64,000 nt of DNA from CAVVDT01 sp963747005 (GTDB lineage: Bacteria; Pseudomonadota; Alphaproteobacteria; Rhizobiales; Aestuariivirgaceae), in contig CAVVDT010000012.1 of NCBI GenBank assembly GCA_963747005.1, forward strand, positions 62,001-126,000. The letters are read 5' to 3'. Shown in pieces: positions 19,684 through 28,620 of the stretch. A model generated the notes under the pieces. The model had not been told where the DNA came from, did no database searches, and saw only the letters and a list, made by a program, of their open reading frames with translations. Every line of letters begins with the position of its first letter. The first letter of the stretch is position 1. Position numbers and translations under genes: made by a program.

Positions 19684-21639
19684 ATGTCGCGCGCCTTTCC
19701 GCATCTCTTCGCCCCCCTCACCATCGCCGGTTGCGAGATTCGTAATCGCATATTGTCAACCGGCCATGATACCGCCATGCCCACCGACGGACGGGTCAAC
19801 GACCGCCTGATCGCCTATCAGGAAGCGCGTGCCCGTGGTGGGGTCGGCCTGATCGTCACCCAGGTAACGGGCGTGCACGAGACGGCAAGGTACACGTCTC
19901 ACCTGCTGATGGGGGTGAGCGATGAGTGCATCGCCCCCTACCGGCGCCTCGCCGATGCCGTCCACGGCCATGGCACCCGCATCTTCGCCCAACTCTTCCA
20001 CCCGGGCCGCGAGATCATGGAGACCTCCGATGGCACCGCCCCGGTCGCCTATGCGCCCTCCATCTCGCCCAGCGAACGCTTTCACGTCATCCCGCGTGCT
20101 CTCAGCCTCGCCATGATCGAAGAGATTGTGGCGGGCTATGGCGAAGCCGCAAGGCGCATGGCCGAGGCCGGCGCCGACGGCGTGGAGATTGTCGCCAGCC
20201 ACGGCTATCTGCCCTCGCAATTCCTCAACCCGCAGGTCAACCGGCGCCAGGACGGTTACGGCGGCAACCTCGAAAATCGCTTGCGTTTCCTGCGCGAAAT
20301 CCTCGCCGCAGTTCGGGAAAAGGCACCTGGTCTGGTCGTCGGCATGCGCATCTCGGGTGACGAGAAGGACTTTCAGGGCCTCGAAGAGGATCTATCGCTG
20401 CAGGCCATCGCCGCGCTGGAGGCAAGCCTGGACTATGTCAGCGTGGTCGCCGGTTCCTCCGCCTCGCTTGCCGGCGCTACCCACATCATACCGCCCATGC
20501 TGATGGAGAATGCCTATGTGGCGCCGTTCGCGGCACGGGTGAAAGCCAAAGTCGACATTCCCGTCATGGTCACCGGGCGCATAAACCAGCCGCAGGAGGC
20601 CGAAAAGGTGATCGCCTCGGGCGCCGCCGACATGTGCGGCATGACCCGCGCGCTCATCTGCGATCCCGGCATGCCGGCCAAGGCGCTGCTGGGCAAGACC
20701 GACGACATCCGGGCCTGCATAGCCTGCAACCAGGCCTGTGTCGGGCATTTTCACAAGGGCTGCGCCATTTCCTGCATCCAGCACCCCGAGACCGGGCGCG
20801 AGGCGCAGTATGGCACGCTCAAGGCGGCAGCAAACGCCCGCAAGGTGATGGTGGTTGGCGGCGGCCCCGGCGGCATGAAGGCGGCGTCGATTGCCGCCCG
20901 CCGCGGTCACGACGTCGTACTTTACGAGGCGGGCCCCCGCCTCGGCGGCCAGGCGCTGATCGCCCAGCTCCTGCCCGGCCGCGCCGAATTCGGCGGCATC
21001 GTGACCAACCTCGCCCGCGAGGTGGAACTGGCTGGCGTCAGGGTGGTGACGGGCACCACTGTCGAACTGGCGCTGATCGCCAGAGAGCAGCCCGATGCCG
21101 TCATCGTCGCCACCGGCGGAAAGCCACGCTGGCCGGGCAATCTGGAGATCGCCGACCAGGCCCATGTGGTCGATGCCTGGCAGGTCTTGCGCGACAAGGT
21201 GAACGTAGGCGCTTCGGTTGTGGTGGCGGACTGGCGCGCCGACTGGATCGGCATCGGAATCGCAGAATTGCTGGCAGCGGCCGGCTGCCGCGTGCGCCTG
21301 GCGGTCAATGGCCTGCACGCGGGCGAAGTGCTGCCGTTCTACGTTCGCGACATGGCTTCAGGACGCTTGCACCGCCTCGGAGTCGAGGTGATCCCCTATT
21401 CCCGTCTCTACGGCCGCGATGCGACAAGCGTCTACCTGCAGCACACAACCAGCGGCGAGCCGATTGTCATCGAAGATGTCGATACCCTCGTCCTGGCGCA
21501 GGGCAACGTGCCCGACACGACCTTGCTCGACAGCCTGGAAGGCTATGACGGCAAGGTCATCGCGATCGGCGACTGCCTTGCTGCTCGCACCGCCGAGGAA
21601 GCGGTACTGGAAGGTCTGAGGGCCGGCTGGGAACTTTAG
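19684..21639 (+). CDS. Old yellow enzyme-type FMN/FeS/FAD oxidoreductase
   Basis: A 651-residue enzyme with the three-part layout of the 2,4-dienoyl-CoA reductase, trimethylamine dehydrogenase and N-methylproline demethylase group. Residues 1-340 form the FMN TIM barrel (LFAPLTIAGCEIRNRIL; HGYLPSQFLNPQVNRR with a catalytic-type His/Tyr context). A 4Fe-4S motif follows, CIACNQACVGHFHKGCAISC. From about 390 there is a FAD/NAD(P) domain beginning MVVGGGPGGMKAAS. The family either reduces enoyl groups or removes N-methyl groups; the GHFHKG insert in the cluster loop does not let me choose. Its stop codon overlaps that of the convergent methyltransferase by 4 bp (TTAG). Confidence 0.85.
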   Translation: MSRAFPHLFAPLTIAGCEIRNRILSTGHDTAMPTDGRVNDRLIAYQEARARGGVGLIVTQVTGVHETARYTSHLLMGVSDECIAPYRRLADAVHGHGTRIFAQLFHPGREIMETSDGTAPVAYAPSISPSERFHVIPRALSLAMIEEIVAGYGEAARRMAEAGADGVEIVASHGYLPSQFLNPQVNRRQDGYGGNLENRLRFLREILAAVREKAPGLVVGMRISGDEKDFQGLEEDLSLQAIAALEASLDYVSVVAGSSASLAGATHIIPPMLMENAYVAPFAARVKAKVDIPVMVTGRINQPQEAEKVIASGAADMCGMTRALICDPGMPAKALLGKTDDIRACIACNQACVGHFHKGCAISCIQHPETGREAQYGTLKAAANARKVMVVGGGPGGMKAASIAARRGHDVVLYEAGPRLGGQALIAQLLPGRAEFGGIVTNLAREVELAGVRVVTGTTVELALIAREQPDAVIVATGGKPRWPGNLEIADQAHVVDAWQVLRDKVNVGASVVVADWRADWIGIGIAELLAAAGCRVRLAVNGLHAGEVLPFYVRDMASGRLHRLGVEVIPYSRLYGRDATSVYLQHTTSGEPIVIEDVDTLVLAQGNVPDTTLLDSLEGYDGKVIAIGDCLAARTAEEAVLEGLRAGWEL

Positions 21640-23075
21640 GACGTCTCGCTCAGCCGGCTGGAGATGATCACCCATGACGGTCTCCACGACGTTTGGAGCC
21701 CGGTCTTGCGTGGCGCCGGCTCGAAGCGGATATCGGCGGCGGGCATTACCTTGCGGATGAGCCCGGCGATGCAACTCTCGGTATAGGCCCAGGTGCGGCC
21801 GCTGGAACGCATGTTGCGCGCGGCTTCCTGAAAGTGGACCGCAGCGATAGTGTGTGGCGCCATGAGCGACAGCATCCTTTGCCAGAAGATTTCAAGCTCG
21901 CCCTCCGGCACGTGCATCATGACCGCATGGGAATAGATGATATCGGGTGAGGCATTTCGGGCCGCCTCCAGCGTTTCATCGTCGATGACATGAAGATGCG
22001 GCTGCTTTTGCGCCGCCAGGCCGGCCTCAAGCAAGGCGAGCCCGTCATTGTAGAAGCGGTCGGTGACATCGAGGCCCCAGAACCGGCCGGGATCAAGGCA
22101 GCGGATGAAGTGCTGGCCGATACGCAGGCTGCCGCAACCGTAGTCGATGACGATGCTGGCCGGCGTGATACCGAGGGATTTCACCTTCTCGAACTGTTCC
22201 AGGCCGCGCCGGGCGAAAGCGTCCTCGCTCCACTCACCCTCGGGCTTTTCAAACACCGACTTCTTCCATAGCCGCCGCCCGAGGGAGGGATGGCCCTTGC
22301 CGCGGTCGAGCCGCGCAACGATGCGATCGGCATAGTATCTGGCATAATCCGCATCGGGATGGCGCATCCGCCACCAGCGGCATTTGATCTCTTCGACGGC
22401 AATGCTGATATGGCGCACGGGGCCGGAGTTCAGCCAGTCGGAGACCGCCTCGCCCGCTCTCGCTGCCAGTGACTGCTGGCCGCCCGCAGGGTCCGCTCCA
22501 GCCATGGACAGCAATATGAGCGCCAGCCCCGACTGATAGGCACCAAGACCCACGATGCCGCAGACGTCGGCAACGGAAAGCGTTGCGCGCGTCCAGGCAA
22601 CGGCGGCCTGGAACCACGATGCTGCGCCGAGGTCCAGCACCAGCGCCAGGCTCTGCAACACAAAGCCGGCCAGCAAAAGGGCGCGCGAGATCGGTGCCGA
22701 GCTTGAATGGCGCAACGCCGGCACCAGTGCCAGGCCGATCATGACCCAGGAAATCAGGATCGGGATGTCGTGATCGGCGGCAAACCGCGGCCACAGCCGT
22801 GCAAGACCGGCCATTGCCCCGATGCACAGCAGCGCAAATGCCGTGCCGAGCGCGAGCCAGGCCACAACCTGCCGAAAACCGGCTTGCAGCGCCACAAGCG
22901 CGGCAGCTATCGATACGCCTGCGAGGGCGAGGTAGGCGATCGCCTCGCCAAGCGCAACGGGCCTGCCGTAGCCGAGCGGACCACTGGCGAAAACCTCCAT
23001 CACGCAGATGCCGCAAATCGCGGCCATGATCGCCAGTGGCGTGACATTCCACTGGCGCTGAAGCGAACTCGCCAT
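21636..23075 (-). CDS. Membrane-anchored class I SAM-dependent methyltransferase
   Basis: A 479-residue protein in two halves. Residues 1 to about 195 contain six likely membrane helices. From about 270 onward there is a Rossmann-fold methyltransferase with motif I VIDYGCGSLRIGQHF, an acidic residue after the second strand (GLDVTD), and a DIIYSHAVMMHV post-motif segment. Between them lies a basic linker (IKCRWWRMRHPDADYARYYA) that should face the cytoplasm. The ATG at 23075 is preferred to a GTG one codon earlier. The domain fusion is unusual; a membrane lipid or a membrane-linked metabolite is a plausible substrate, but that is inference. Confidence 0.7.
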   Translation of the reverse strand: MASSLQRQWNVTPLAIMAAICGICVMEVFASGPLGYGRPVALGEAIAYLALAGVSIAAALVALQAGFRQVVAWLALGTAFALLCIGAMAGLARLWPRFAADHDIPILISWVMIGLALVPALRHSSSAPISRALLLAGFVLQSLALVLDLGAASWFQAAVAWTRATLSVADVCGIVGLGAYQSGLALILLSMAGADPAGGQQSLAARAGEAVSDWLNSGPVRHISIAVEEIKCRWWRMRHPDADYARYYADRIVARLDRGKGHPSLGRRLWKKSVFEKPEGEWSEDAFARRGLEQFEKVKSLGITPASIVIDYGCGSLRIGQHFIRCLDPGRFWGLDVTDRFYNDGLALLEAGLAAQKQPHLHVIDDETLEAARNASPDIIYSHAVMMHVPEGELEIFWQRMLSLMAPHTIAAVHFQEAARNMRSSGRTWAYTESCIAGLIRKVMPAADIRFEPAPRKTGLQTSWRPSWVIISSRLSETS

Positions 23076-23115
23076 CACCGTTCATGCTCCCGCGGGGGTA
23101 TTGCGACAGCGGCTG

Positions 23116-23577
23116 CTAATACAGACCTTGTGGCGTGGAGGGAACCCTTGTCCATTTCTGACTGTCGCACAGGATGTAGGCCAGGCACCCTTCCACATTC
23201 AGCACGTCCCCGTCGTGCTTGAGCGTCAATGTGACATCATAGTTCTTGCCGTCATCGGGGTTGTAGACCGAGCCTTTCCACTCATTGGCATCCCCTGCCG
23301 ACTTCAGGCCAGTCAGGATGGTGAGTCCGAGGATCGGCTGGCTCCTGAGAGCCGGATCGGGATTGTTGACGTCGGTCGAAGGACCTTCCTGACCGTTGTG
23401 GGGCTTGAGAATCTGCAGGATTTTGCCGCAAAAGACATCCCCGCAAGGTGCAATCTCAATCTCGGATTCACCTTTCGCGGTCAACCAGACACCCGTCAGG
23501 TCGCTGGCCAACGCCGGACCTGTTGCGAGGCAGGTCGCGCCTGCCATGAACATGAAAATAGCCAGACTACGCCACAT
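23116..23577 (-). CDS. DUF2147 exported protein
   Basis: A 153-residue protein with a Sec signal peptide (MWRSLAIFMFMAGATCLATG to about residue 24, ending ALA) and a DUF2147 domain starting DLTGVWLTAKGESEIEIAPC. The domain is a small lipocalin-like beta barrel of unknown function, often found with secreted or periplasmic proteins. Four cysteines in the mature part (as in APCGDVFCGK and GCLAYILC) could form disulphides in the periplasm. It is 40 bp upstream of the methyltransferase on the same strand and may share its transcript. Confidence 0.8.
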   Translation of the reverse strand: MWRSLAIFMFMAGATCLATGPALASDLTGVWLTAKGESEIEIAPCGDVFCGKILQILKPHNGQEGPSTDVNNPDPALRSQPILGLTILTGLKSAGDANEWKGSVYNPDDGKNYDVTLTLKHDGDVLNVEGCLAYILCDSQKWTRVPSTPQGLY

Positions 23578-23755
23578 GATGACCTTCGTCAGTTTGAGGA
23601 CCTACGGTTCAGGGGAGATCGCATCCCCTTGCCGCATATTGCCGGGGGCATTCAATCGCACGCGTCATTGCGGCGTCAGCCCCGCGACGATAATATGTTC
23701 GCCAACATGACGCTTCGTTATCCGGCATCGCACGGCCAAACAAGGAAACTCTCAT

Positions 23756-24523
23756 ATGAGCACCATCACCACGTTGCGCAAGAGTGAAGCCACGGGCGCC
23801 GACGAGTGGCAGTTGCGCGTCGACCTGGCCGCCGCTTTCCGTCTGGCGGTGCGCTACAATTGGCATGAGGCGGTGGCGAACCACTTTTCGCTGGCGGTAT
23901 CTGCCGACGGATCGAAATTCCTGATGAATCCCAAATGGCGGCATTTCTCGCGGATCAAGGCCAGCGATCTGCTGCTTCTCGATGCCAACGACGAAACCAC
24001 CATGTCACGTCCCGACGCGCCCGATCCTTCCGCATGGTGCATCCACGGTTCCATTCATGCCAAGGTACCACAGGCCCGCTGCCTGTTGCATGTGCATCCG
24101 GCCTACGGCACCGCCATTGCCTCGCTGGCCGATCCCGTGATCAAGCCCATCGATCAGAACACCGCCCGCTTCTTCAACCGCGTGGTCTATGACGACCAAT
24201 TCGGCGGCATCGCCAATTCGACCGAGGAAGGTAGGCGTCTGGCGGGCCTGATGGGTGACCGCCGCATCATGATGATGGGCAATCATGGCGTCCTGGTGAC
24301 CGCCGACAGCGTCGCCCAGGCCTTCGACGACCTCTACTACCTGGAACGCGCCTGCCAGACCCTGATACTAGCCTATTCGACCGGCAAGCCGCTCAACATC
24401 ATGTCCGACAATCTGGCCGAACACACAGCGCGCGGATGGGAGAATTATGCCGATTCCGCCGTCAGCCATTTCGCGGAAATGAAGCGTATACTGGACGACG
24501 AAGACCCCAGCTACGCCGAATAG
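23756..24523 (+). CDS. Class II aldolase/adducin family protein
   Basis: A 255-residue single-domain protein of the zinc-dependent class II aldolase family (fuculose-phosphate aldolase, ribulose-phosphate epimerase and adducin head). Visible are NHFSLAVSADGSKFLMNP at the start of the fold, the zinc-ligand pair in HVHPAYGTAIAS, and MGNHGVLV with the third His. AAGGA lies about 10 bases before the ATG at 23756. The family splits phosphorylated sugars but also includes decarboxylases and hydrolases; the substrate cannot be told from sequence. It converges with the DUF2182 gene, with 8 bp between stops. Confidence 0.85.
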   Translation: MSTITTLRKSEATGADEWQLRVDLAAAFRLAVRYNWHEAVANHFSLAVSADGSKFLMNPKWRHFSRIKASDLLLLDANDETTMSRPDAPDPSAWCIHGSIHAKVPQARCLLHVHPAYGTAIASLADPVIKPIDQNTARFFNRVVYDDQFGGIANSTEEGRRLAGLMGDRRIMMMGNHGVLVTADSVAQAFDDLYYLERACQTLILAYSTGKPLNIMSDNLAEHTARGWENYADSAVSHFAEMKRILDDEDPSYAE

Positions 24524-24531
24524 GACCTATC

Positions 24532-25338
24532 CTAGCCTGACAGCCCGGTCACCAGTACGGCCATGCCCCCGGCCACGAAGATCAGGCCGGCGCCCCAGGT
24601 GAGAGCCCGGCTTTCCGCATAAAGCTTCTCGGCCATCATAACGAGGCCAAGCCCGGCCATCCACACGAGATTCATCAACCCCGTCGCGAACGCCACCAGC
24701 ATCAGAGCCCAGCAGCAGCCGAGGCACCACAAACCCTGCTTGGCGCCGAGACGGAAAACACCGGCGGGCTTTTCAGTCCAGTTGCTGAGGAAAAACGGCA
24801 TGGGGTTCTGACACTTTGACAGGCACGCTTGCTTGAGCGGCGTGAACTGATAGACGCCAGCCATGATCAGCACCGCACCGGCGAGAACCATATTGACGGA
24901 ACCCTGCCATGCATCGAGCGCGCCGAGCGCACGAAGCGCGGCCTGGAGCGCCGTGGCCGCGAGCGAAAAGCCCAGCCAGACCGCCACATAACCGCCTGCC
25001 AGCGCACCGGCCGGAACCACGGTCTTGTGGCGTGCGGACGCAGTCTCGGCAAGGTCCATATAGACAGAGATCATCGGCGCCGCGGTCGGCAGCATCATGG
25101 CAAGCGACATGGCCGCCCACATGGCGAACCCGGCTGCGAGGCTTTCAACACCGAAAGGGCCGCCGTTGGGGCTGCACAGGACCGAAAGCAGCGTTCCGCC
25201 CTGCCCAGCCACGGCCATGACGACGAGCGATGCCCAGGCGGCGGCCACAGTCACGCCCATGCCGCTCCAGACTACGAGCCGTGTCCGGAGGGTGAAGCGG
25301 CGCAGCAGCGTGTTGTCGATGCCAGGCAGCAGGCTCAC
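24532..25338 (-). CDS. DUF2182 metal-binding-type membrane protein
   Basis: A 268-residue inner-membrane protein with about seven membrane segments. It carries the DUF2182 landmarks: a Met-rich AAMSLAMMLPTAAPMI segment, YQFTPLKQACLSKC with paired cysteines, and the GLWCLGCCWALM cysteine cluster, suggestive of copper or another thiophilic metal. The start is inferred as GTG at 25338: that G is shared with the TAG stop of the upstream hydratase gene (TAGTG), implying translational coupling. Family members often pair with DUF1326 proteins, which are not seen here. Confidence 0.75.
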   Translation of the reverse strand: MSLLPGIDNTLLRRFTLRTRLVVWSGMGVTVAAAWASLVVMAVAGQGGTLLSVLCSPNGGPFGVESLAAGFAMWAAMSLAMMLPTAAPMISVYMDLAETASARHKTVVPAGALAGGYVAVWLGFSLAATALQAALRALGALDAWQGSVNMVLAGAVLIMAGVYQFTPLKQACLSKCQNPMPFFLSNWTEKPAGVFRLGAKQGLWCLGCCWALMLVAFATGLMNLVWMAGLGLVMMAEKLYAESRALTWGAGLIFVAGGMAVLVTGLSG

Positions 25339-26123
25339 TAGCGGCCCTCGAACCGGGCCTTGCGCTTTTCGAGAAAAGCGGCGACCCCTTCGCGGAAGTC
25401 GGCGGTCTTGCCGGCTTCGTGTTGCAAGGCCTTTTCGAGTTCCAGCTGGGTGGCGAAATCGTTGGTCGCCGCGCCATGTATGGCCTGTTTGATGAGCGCA
25501 AAGGCCCGCGTCGGCTGGGTGGCGAGGTGGCGGGCGAGCTTTTGCGCCTCGTCCATCAAGGCCGCATCGTCGACGACCTTCCAGATGAGCCCCCAGCGCT
25601 CGGCAGCCTCGGCGGCAAGCGGCTCGGACAGCAGGGCCAGGCCCTTGGCGCGGGCTTCGCCTACCAGCTTCGTCAGCGACCAGGTGCCGCCGGCATCGGG
25701 TATCAGCCCGATGCGGGCAAAGGCCTGGATGAAACTGGCCGAGCGCGCCGCCAGCACGATGTCGCAGGCCAGTGCGATATTGGCTCCGGCACCGGCCGCC
25801 ACGCCGTTGACGGCACAGATGACCGGGAACGGCAGGCCTTTCAGGCGCTTGACCAGCGGATTGTAGTTCTCCTCCAGCGCCTCCGCGGCGTCGAAGTCGG
25901 CGGCGATGTCGAAATCCGGATCCGCCAGATCCTGTCCGGCGCAAAATCCGCGCCCTGCACCGGTGAGGATCATTGCCCTGACGCCTTGGCTCTCGACAGC
26001 ATCGAGTGCCGACCTCACCTCGCGATGCATGGCACCGGTGAGGCTGTTGAGCTTGTCGGGCCGGTTAAGGGTCAGGATGCCGACCGGGCCGTCCAGTTGC
26101 AGGGAGATGAAGGTGAAAGCCAC
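25338..26123 (-). CDS. Enoyl-CoA hydratase/isomerase, PaaG-like
   Basis: Crotonase-fold enzyme of about 261 residues. The oxyanion-hole segments are present: ILTGAGRGFCAGQDLAD and CAVNGVAAGAGANIALACDI, followed by RIGLIPDAGGTWSLTKLVG, which has the Asp typical of isomerases such as PaaG in place of the second hydratase Glu. This fits 2-(1,2-epoxy-1,2-dihydrophenyl)acetyl-CoA isomerase or a related ring or double-bond isomerase. The start is taken as GTG at 26123 because family proteins begin at the MxFxFISLQ-like segment; longer frames upstream lack homology. It is divergent from the hydroxylase at 26249 and coupled to the DUF2182 gene. Confidence 0.85.
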   Translation of the reverse strand: MAFTFISLQLDGPVGILTLNRPDKLNSLTGAMHREVRSALDAVESQGVRAMILTGAGRGFCAGQDLADPDFDIAADFDAAEALEENYNPLVKRLKGLPFPVICAVNGVAAGAGANIALACDIVLAARSASFIQAFARIGLIPDAGGTWSLTKLVGEARAKGLALLSEPLAAEAAERWGLIWKVVDDAALMDEAQKLARHLATQPTRAFALIKQAIHGAATNDFATQLELEKALQHEAGKTADFREGVAAFLEKRKARFEGR

Positions 26124-26248
26124 GCCCGGGGTAACCCTTTGCCTAAATTGCTTGCGGCGCAAAACTAGCAGACCGGCCGCACCGCGACAAACCGCCTTTG
26201 TGGGCAAGGGATATTGCGGCGGCGGGCCATGTCGCCCATCCTGTTGCC

Positions 26249-27457
26249 ATGAGGGAAGAACGCGATGGCTTTCAGGCGGTGGTGGCCGGTCATGGACCGG
26301 CGGGGCTGGCTGCCGCCCTCAGCCTTGCCACGGCAGGTCTGGCGGTCGCCGCCATCGGGCCGGCCGCTTCAGTGGATGTGGCAAACGAGGCGCGCACCGT
26401 AGCGCTCATGCTGCCCTCGTTGCGCCTGCTTCACCACCTCGGCGTGTGGCCGGACCGGCTGGCCGAGGTCTCGGCGCCGTTGCAGCGGCTGCGCATCGTC
26501 GATGAGACCGCGAGCCTCATCGGTGGCGGCGAGACGATATTCGAGGCGAGCGAACTGGGCGAAGAGGCCTTCGGCTGGAATATTCCGCTCAAGGCACTGG
26601 TGCCGGCGCTCCGGCAACGAGCGGGTGAGCTCGGCGTCACTATGATCACGGACGAAATCGCCAACGCCGAGATCGGTTCGGGTGAGGTGCGCGTTCATTG
26701 CGCGAGCGGCCGGCTGATCGCGGCCCCGGTCGTCATTGCCGCCGACGGGCGTGGCTCGCGCTTGCGGGCGGCGGCCGAGATTGCCGTTCAGGAAAGGGCC
26801 TATCCGCAATCGGCACTGGCGACAGCGTTCAGCCATTCCGCGCCGCACCACGCCATGTCCAGCGAGTATCACCGGCCCGGCGGTCCGCTGACCACCGTGC
26901 CGCTCCCCGGCAACCGTTGCGGCCTGGTGTGGATGGACACCCGTGAGCGTATTGCCGCGCTTGCCGATATGGATGAACGCGCGTTCTGTCGCGAACTGCA
27001 AGCCGCGATCCATGGCGATCTCGGTCTGGTCAGCGCCTGCGGACCAAGGCAGGCCTTTCCCATGAGCGTGATGCATGCCCTCACCATGGCCCGTCGGCGC
27101 GTCATCCTGGCAGGCGAAGCCGCGCATGTCATTCCGCCGATCGGCGCCCAGGGCCTCAACATGAGCTTGCGCGATGCCGGCACGGCCGCCGAACTCATCG
27201 GCGATGCCGTGAAGCGCGGCGAAGATCCTGGCGGTGAAGCGGTGATGGCCGTCTACGATGCCGCGCGACGGCGCGATACCGGCCCGCGCATCGGCCTCAT
27301 CGACACCGTCAACCGATCGCTGCTGGCCGGGGTGAGCCTGATCGATGATTTGCGCGCGCTGGGCCTCAATCTGGTGTCGGCCGCCCCTTTCCTACGCCAC
27401 CGTGTCATGCGCGCGGGGCTGGCCGAAACGGCTTTCCTGCCACGAATGATGCGCTAA
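26249..27457 (+). CDS. UbiH/VisC-family FAD-dependent hydroxylase
   Basis: A 402-residue flavin monooxygenase of the UbiH/UbiF/Coq6 group, which hydroxylate the ubiquinone ring. It has an N-terminal FAD-binding strand (AVVAGHGPAGLAAALSLA, with His replacing the second Gly of GxGxxG), the mid-protein VIAADGRGSRLR (DG motif) and the C-terminal VILAGEAAHVIPPIGAQGLN (GD-type motif). The ATG at 26249 is preferred to an earlier frame start. A role in ubiquinone synthesis is the default reading, but no ubi neighbour supports it. Its TAA overlaps the stop of the convergent CoA transferase by 4 bp. Confidence 0.82.
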   Translation: MREERDGFQAVVAGHGPAGLAAALSLATAGLAVAAIGPAASVDVANEARTVALMLPSLRLLHHLGVWPDRLAEVSAPLQRLRIVDETASLIGGGETIFEASELGEEAFGWNIPLKALVPALRQRAGELGVTMITDEIANAEIGSGEVRVHCASGRLIAAPVVIAADGRGSRLRAAAEIAVQERAYPQSALATAFSHSAPHHAMSSEYHRPGGPLTTVPLPGNRCGLVWMDTRERIAALADMDERAFCRELQAAIHGDLGLVSACGPRQAFPMSVMHALTMARRRVILAGEAAHVIPPIGAQGLNMSLRDAGTAAELIGDAVKRGEDPGGEAVMAVYDAARRRDTGPRIGLIDTVNRSLLAGVSLIDDLRALGLNLVSAAPFLRHRVMRAGLAETAFLPRMMR

Positions 27458-28596
27458 CGCTTGAGCAGCTCGTCATTATGGGCACCCAGCGCCGGCGCAG
27501 AGCGCGGGGTCTTTGCATCCACCCGCAAGGCCGGCGCGATGGCGACCGGGATGGCCGGCAGGTCCTCGCCGTCCTCGTTGACGAGGGTGTGGTCGAAGAG
27601 GCCACGCATATGGAAATGCGGCTCGCGCATGGCTTCTTCCAGGGTGGCGACGACGGAACAACAGCAATCCTTGCCGAAAAATGCCGCGTTCCAGTGAGCC
27701 GCCGGCTTGGCGGCGATGATTTCCCTCACCTTGTCGATGGCCGCGCGTGGCTTGGCGCCATCGCCACGGAATTCCTCCGGCAACTCGATGATCGAGCAGA
27801 ACGTCTCCCAGAATTTCTGTTCCAGCGCCCCCACCGCGACGATGCGGGCATCGGCGGTCGGATAGAGCTGGTAGCGCGGCGATCCGCCGGTGAGACGCTC
27901 CCTGCCGGGACGCGGCCATTTGCCGGTCACCATCGCCTGTCCCGTTGCCCAGCTTGTCAGCATGAACATGTTGTCGGTCATGGAGATGTCGATATGGCCG
28001 CCCTCGCCCGTCTTCTCGCGCTGCAACAGGGCCAGCAGGATGTTGACCACCGCCGGATAGGTGCCCCCGGCCAGGTCGGCCACCAGCACCGGCGGCAGCG
28101 TCGGACGCTGTCGTCCGCCCGGGCTGAGGGCGAGCAGGCCGGTATCGCCGATGTAGTTCACGTCGTGTCCCACCACCTGCGATTTGGGGCCGGTCTGGCC
28201 GTAGCCGCTGATCGAGCAGTAGACGAGGCGCGGATTGATCCCCTTGAGCGCCTGGTAACCCAGACCCAGGCGATCCATGACACCGGGTCGGAATTGTTCG
28301 AGCACCACGTCGGCCTGGCGCAGCAGCGGTTCCAGCAGGGTGAGCTGGCGCTTGTCCTTGAGGTCGAGGGCAAGGCTCTTCTTCCCGCGGTTGAGCAAGG
28401 CGAAGGTGACCGAATCACGCCCCCATTTCGGCTCGTAGTGGCGCATGTCCTCGCCGTCGCCGGGCCGCTCGATCTTGATCACCTCGGCCCCCGCCTCGGC
28501 CAGCATGAGGCCGGCCATGGGACCCGGCAACAAGGTGGAGAAGTCGAGGACGTTGATGCCGGCAAGCGGCAGGGCGCGAGGTGGGGTTTCACTCAT
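27454..28596 (-). CDS. CaiB/BaiF-type CoA transferase
   Basis: A 380-residue family III CoA transferase or racemase. It begins with GINVLDFSTLLPGPMAGLMLAEAGAEVIKIE in line with the family (quoted segments: VLDFSTLLPGPMAG), has the conserved FALLNRGKKSLALDLK region, and LVADLAGGTYPAV with the catalytic Asp that forms the CoA thioester anhydride. Alpha-methylacyl-CoA racemase is the closest broad subgroup. The CCCSVV run (three cysteines) near residue 315 is unusual. It is followed by no same-strand partner but lies amid other CoA-ester genes, which suggests a loose catabolic cluster. Confidence 0.85.
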   Translation of the reverse strand: MSETPPRALPLAGINVLDFSTLLPGPMAGLMLAEAGAEVIKIERPGDGEDMRHYEPKWGRDSVTFALLNRGKKSLALDLKDKRQLTLLEPLLRQADVVLEQFRPGVMDRLGLGYQALKGINPRLVYCSISGYGQTGPKSQVVGHDVNYIGDTGLLALSPGGRQRPTLPPVLVADLAGGTYPAVVNILLALLQREKTGEGGHIDISMTDNMFMLTSWATGQAMVTGKWPRPGRERLTGGSPRYQLYPTADARIVAVGALEQKFWETFCSIIELPEEFRGDGAKPRAAIDKVREIIAAKPAAHWNAAFFGKDCCCSVVATLEEAMREPHFHMRGLFDHTLVNEDGEDLPAIPVAIAPALRVDAKTPRSAPALGAHNDELLKR

Positions 28597-28620
28597 GATG
28601 ATGGCGTTCAGTGCGGTTGA

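Noticed and set aside
19087..19704. A 205-codon minus-strand frame over the rimO-cupin gap and the cupin gene
   Set aside because: It overlaps the whole cupin gene, which has a clear domain and ribosome binding site; no motif is seen in the opposite frame.
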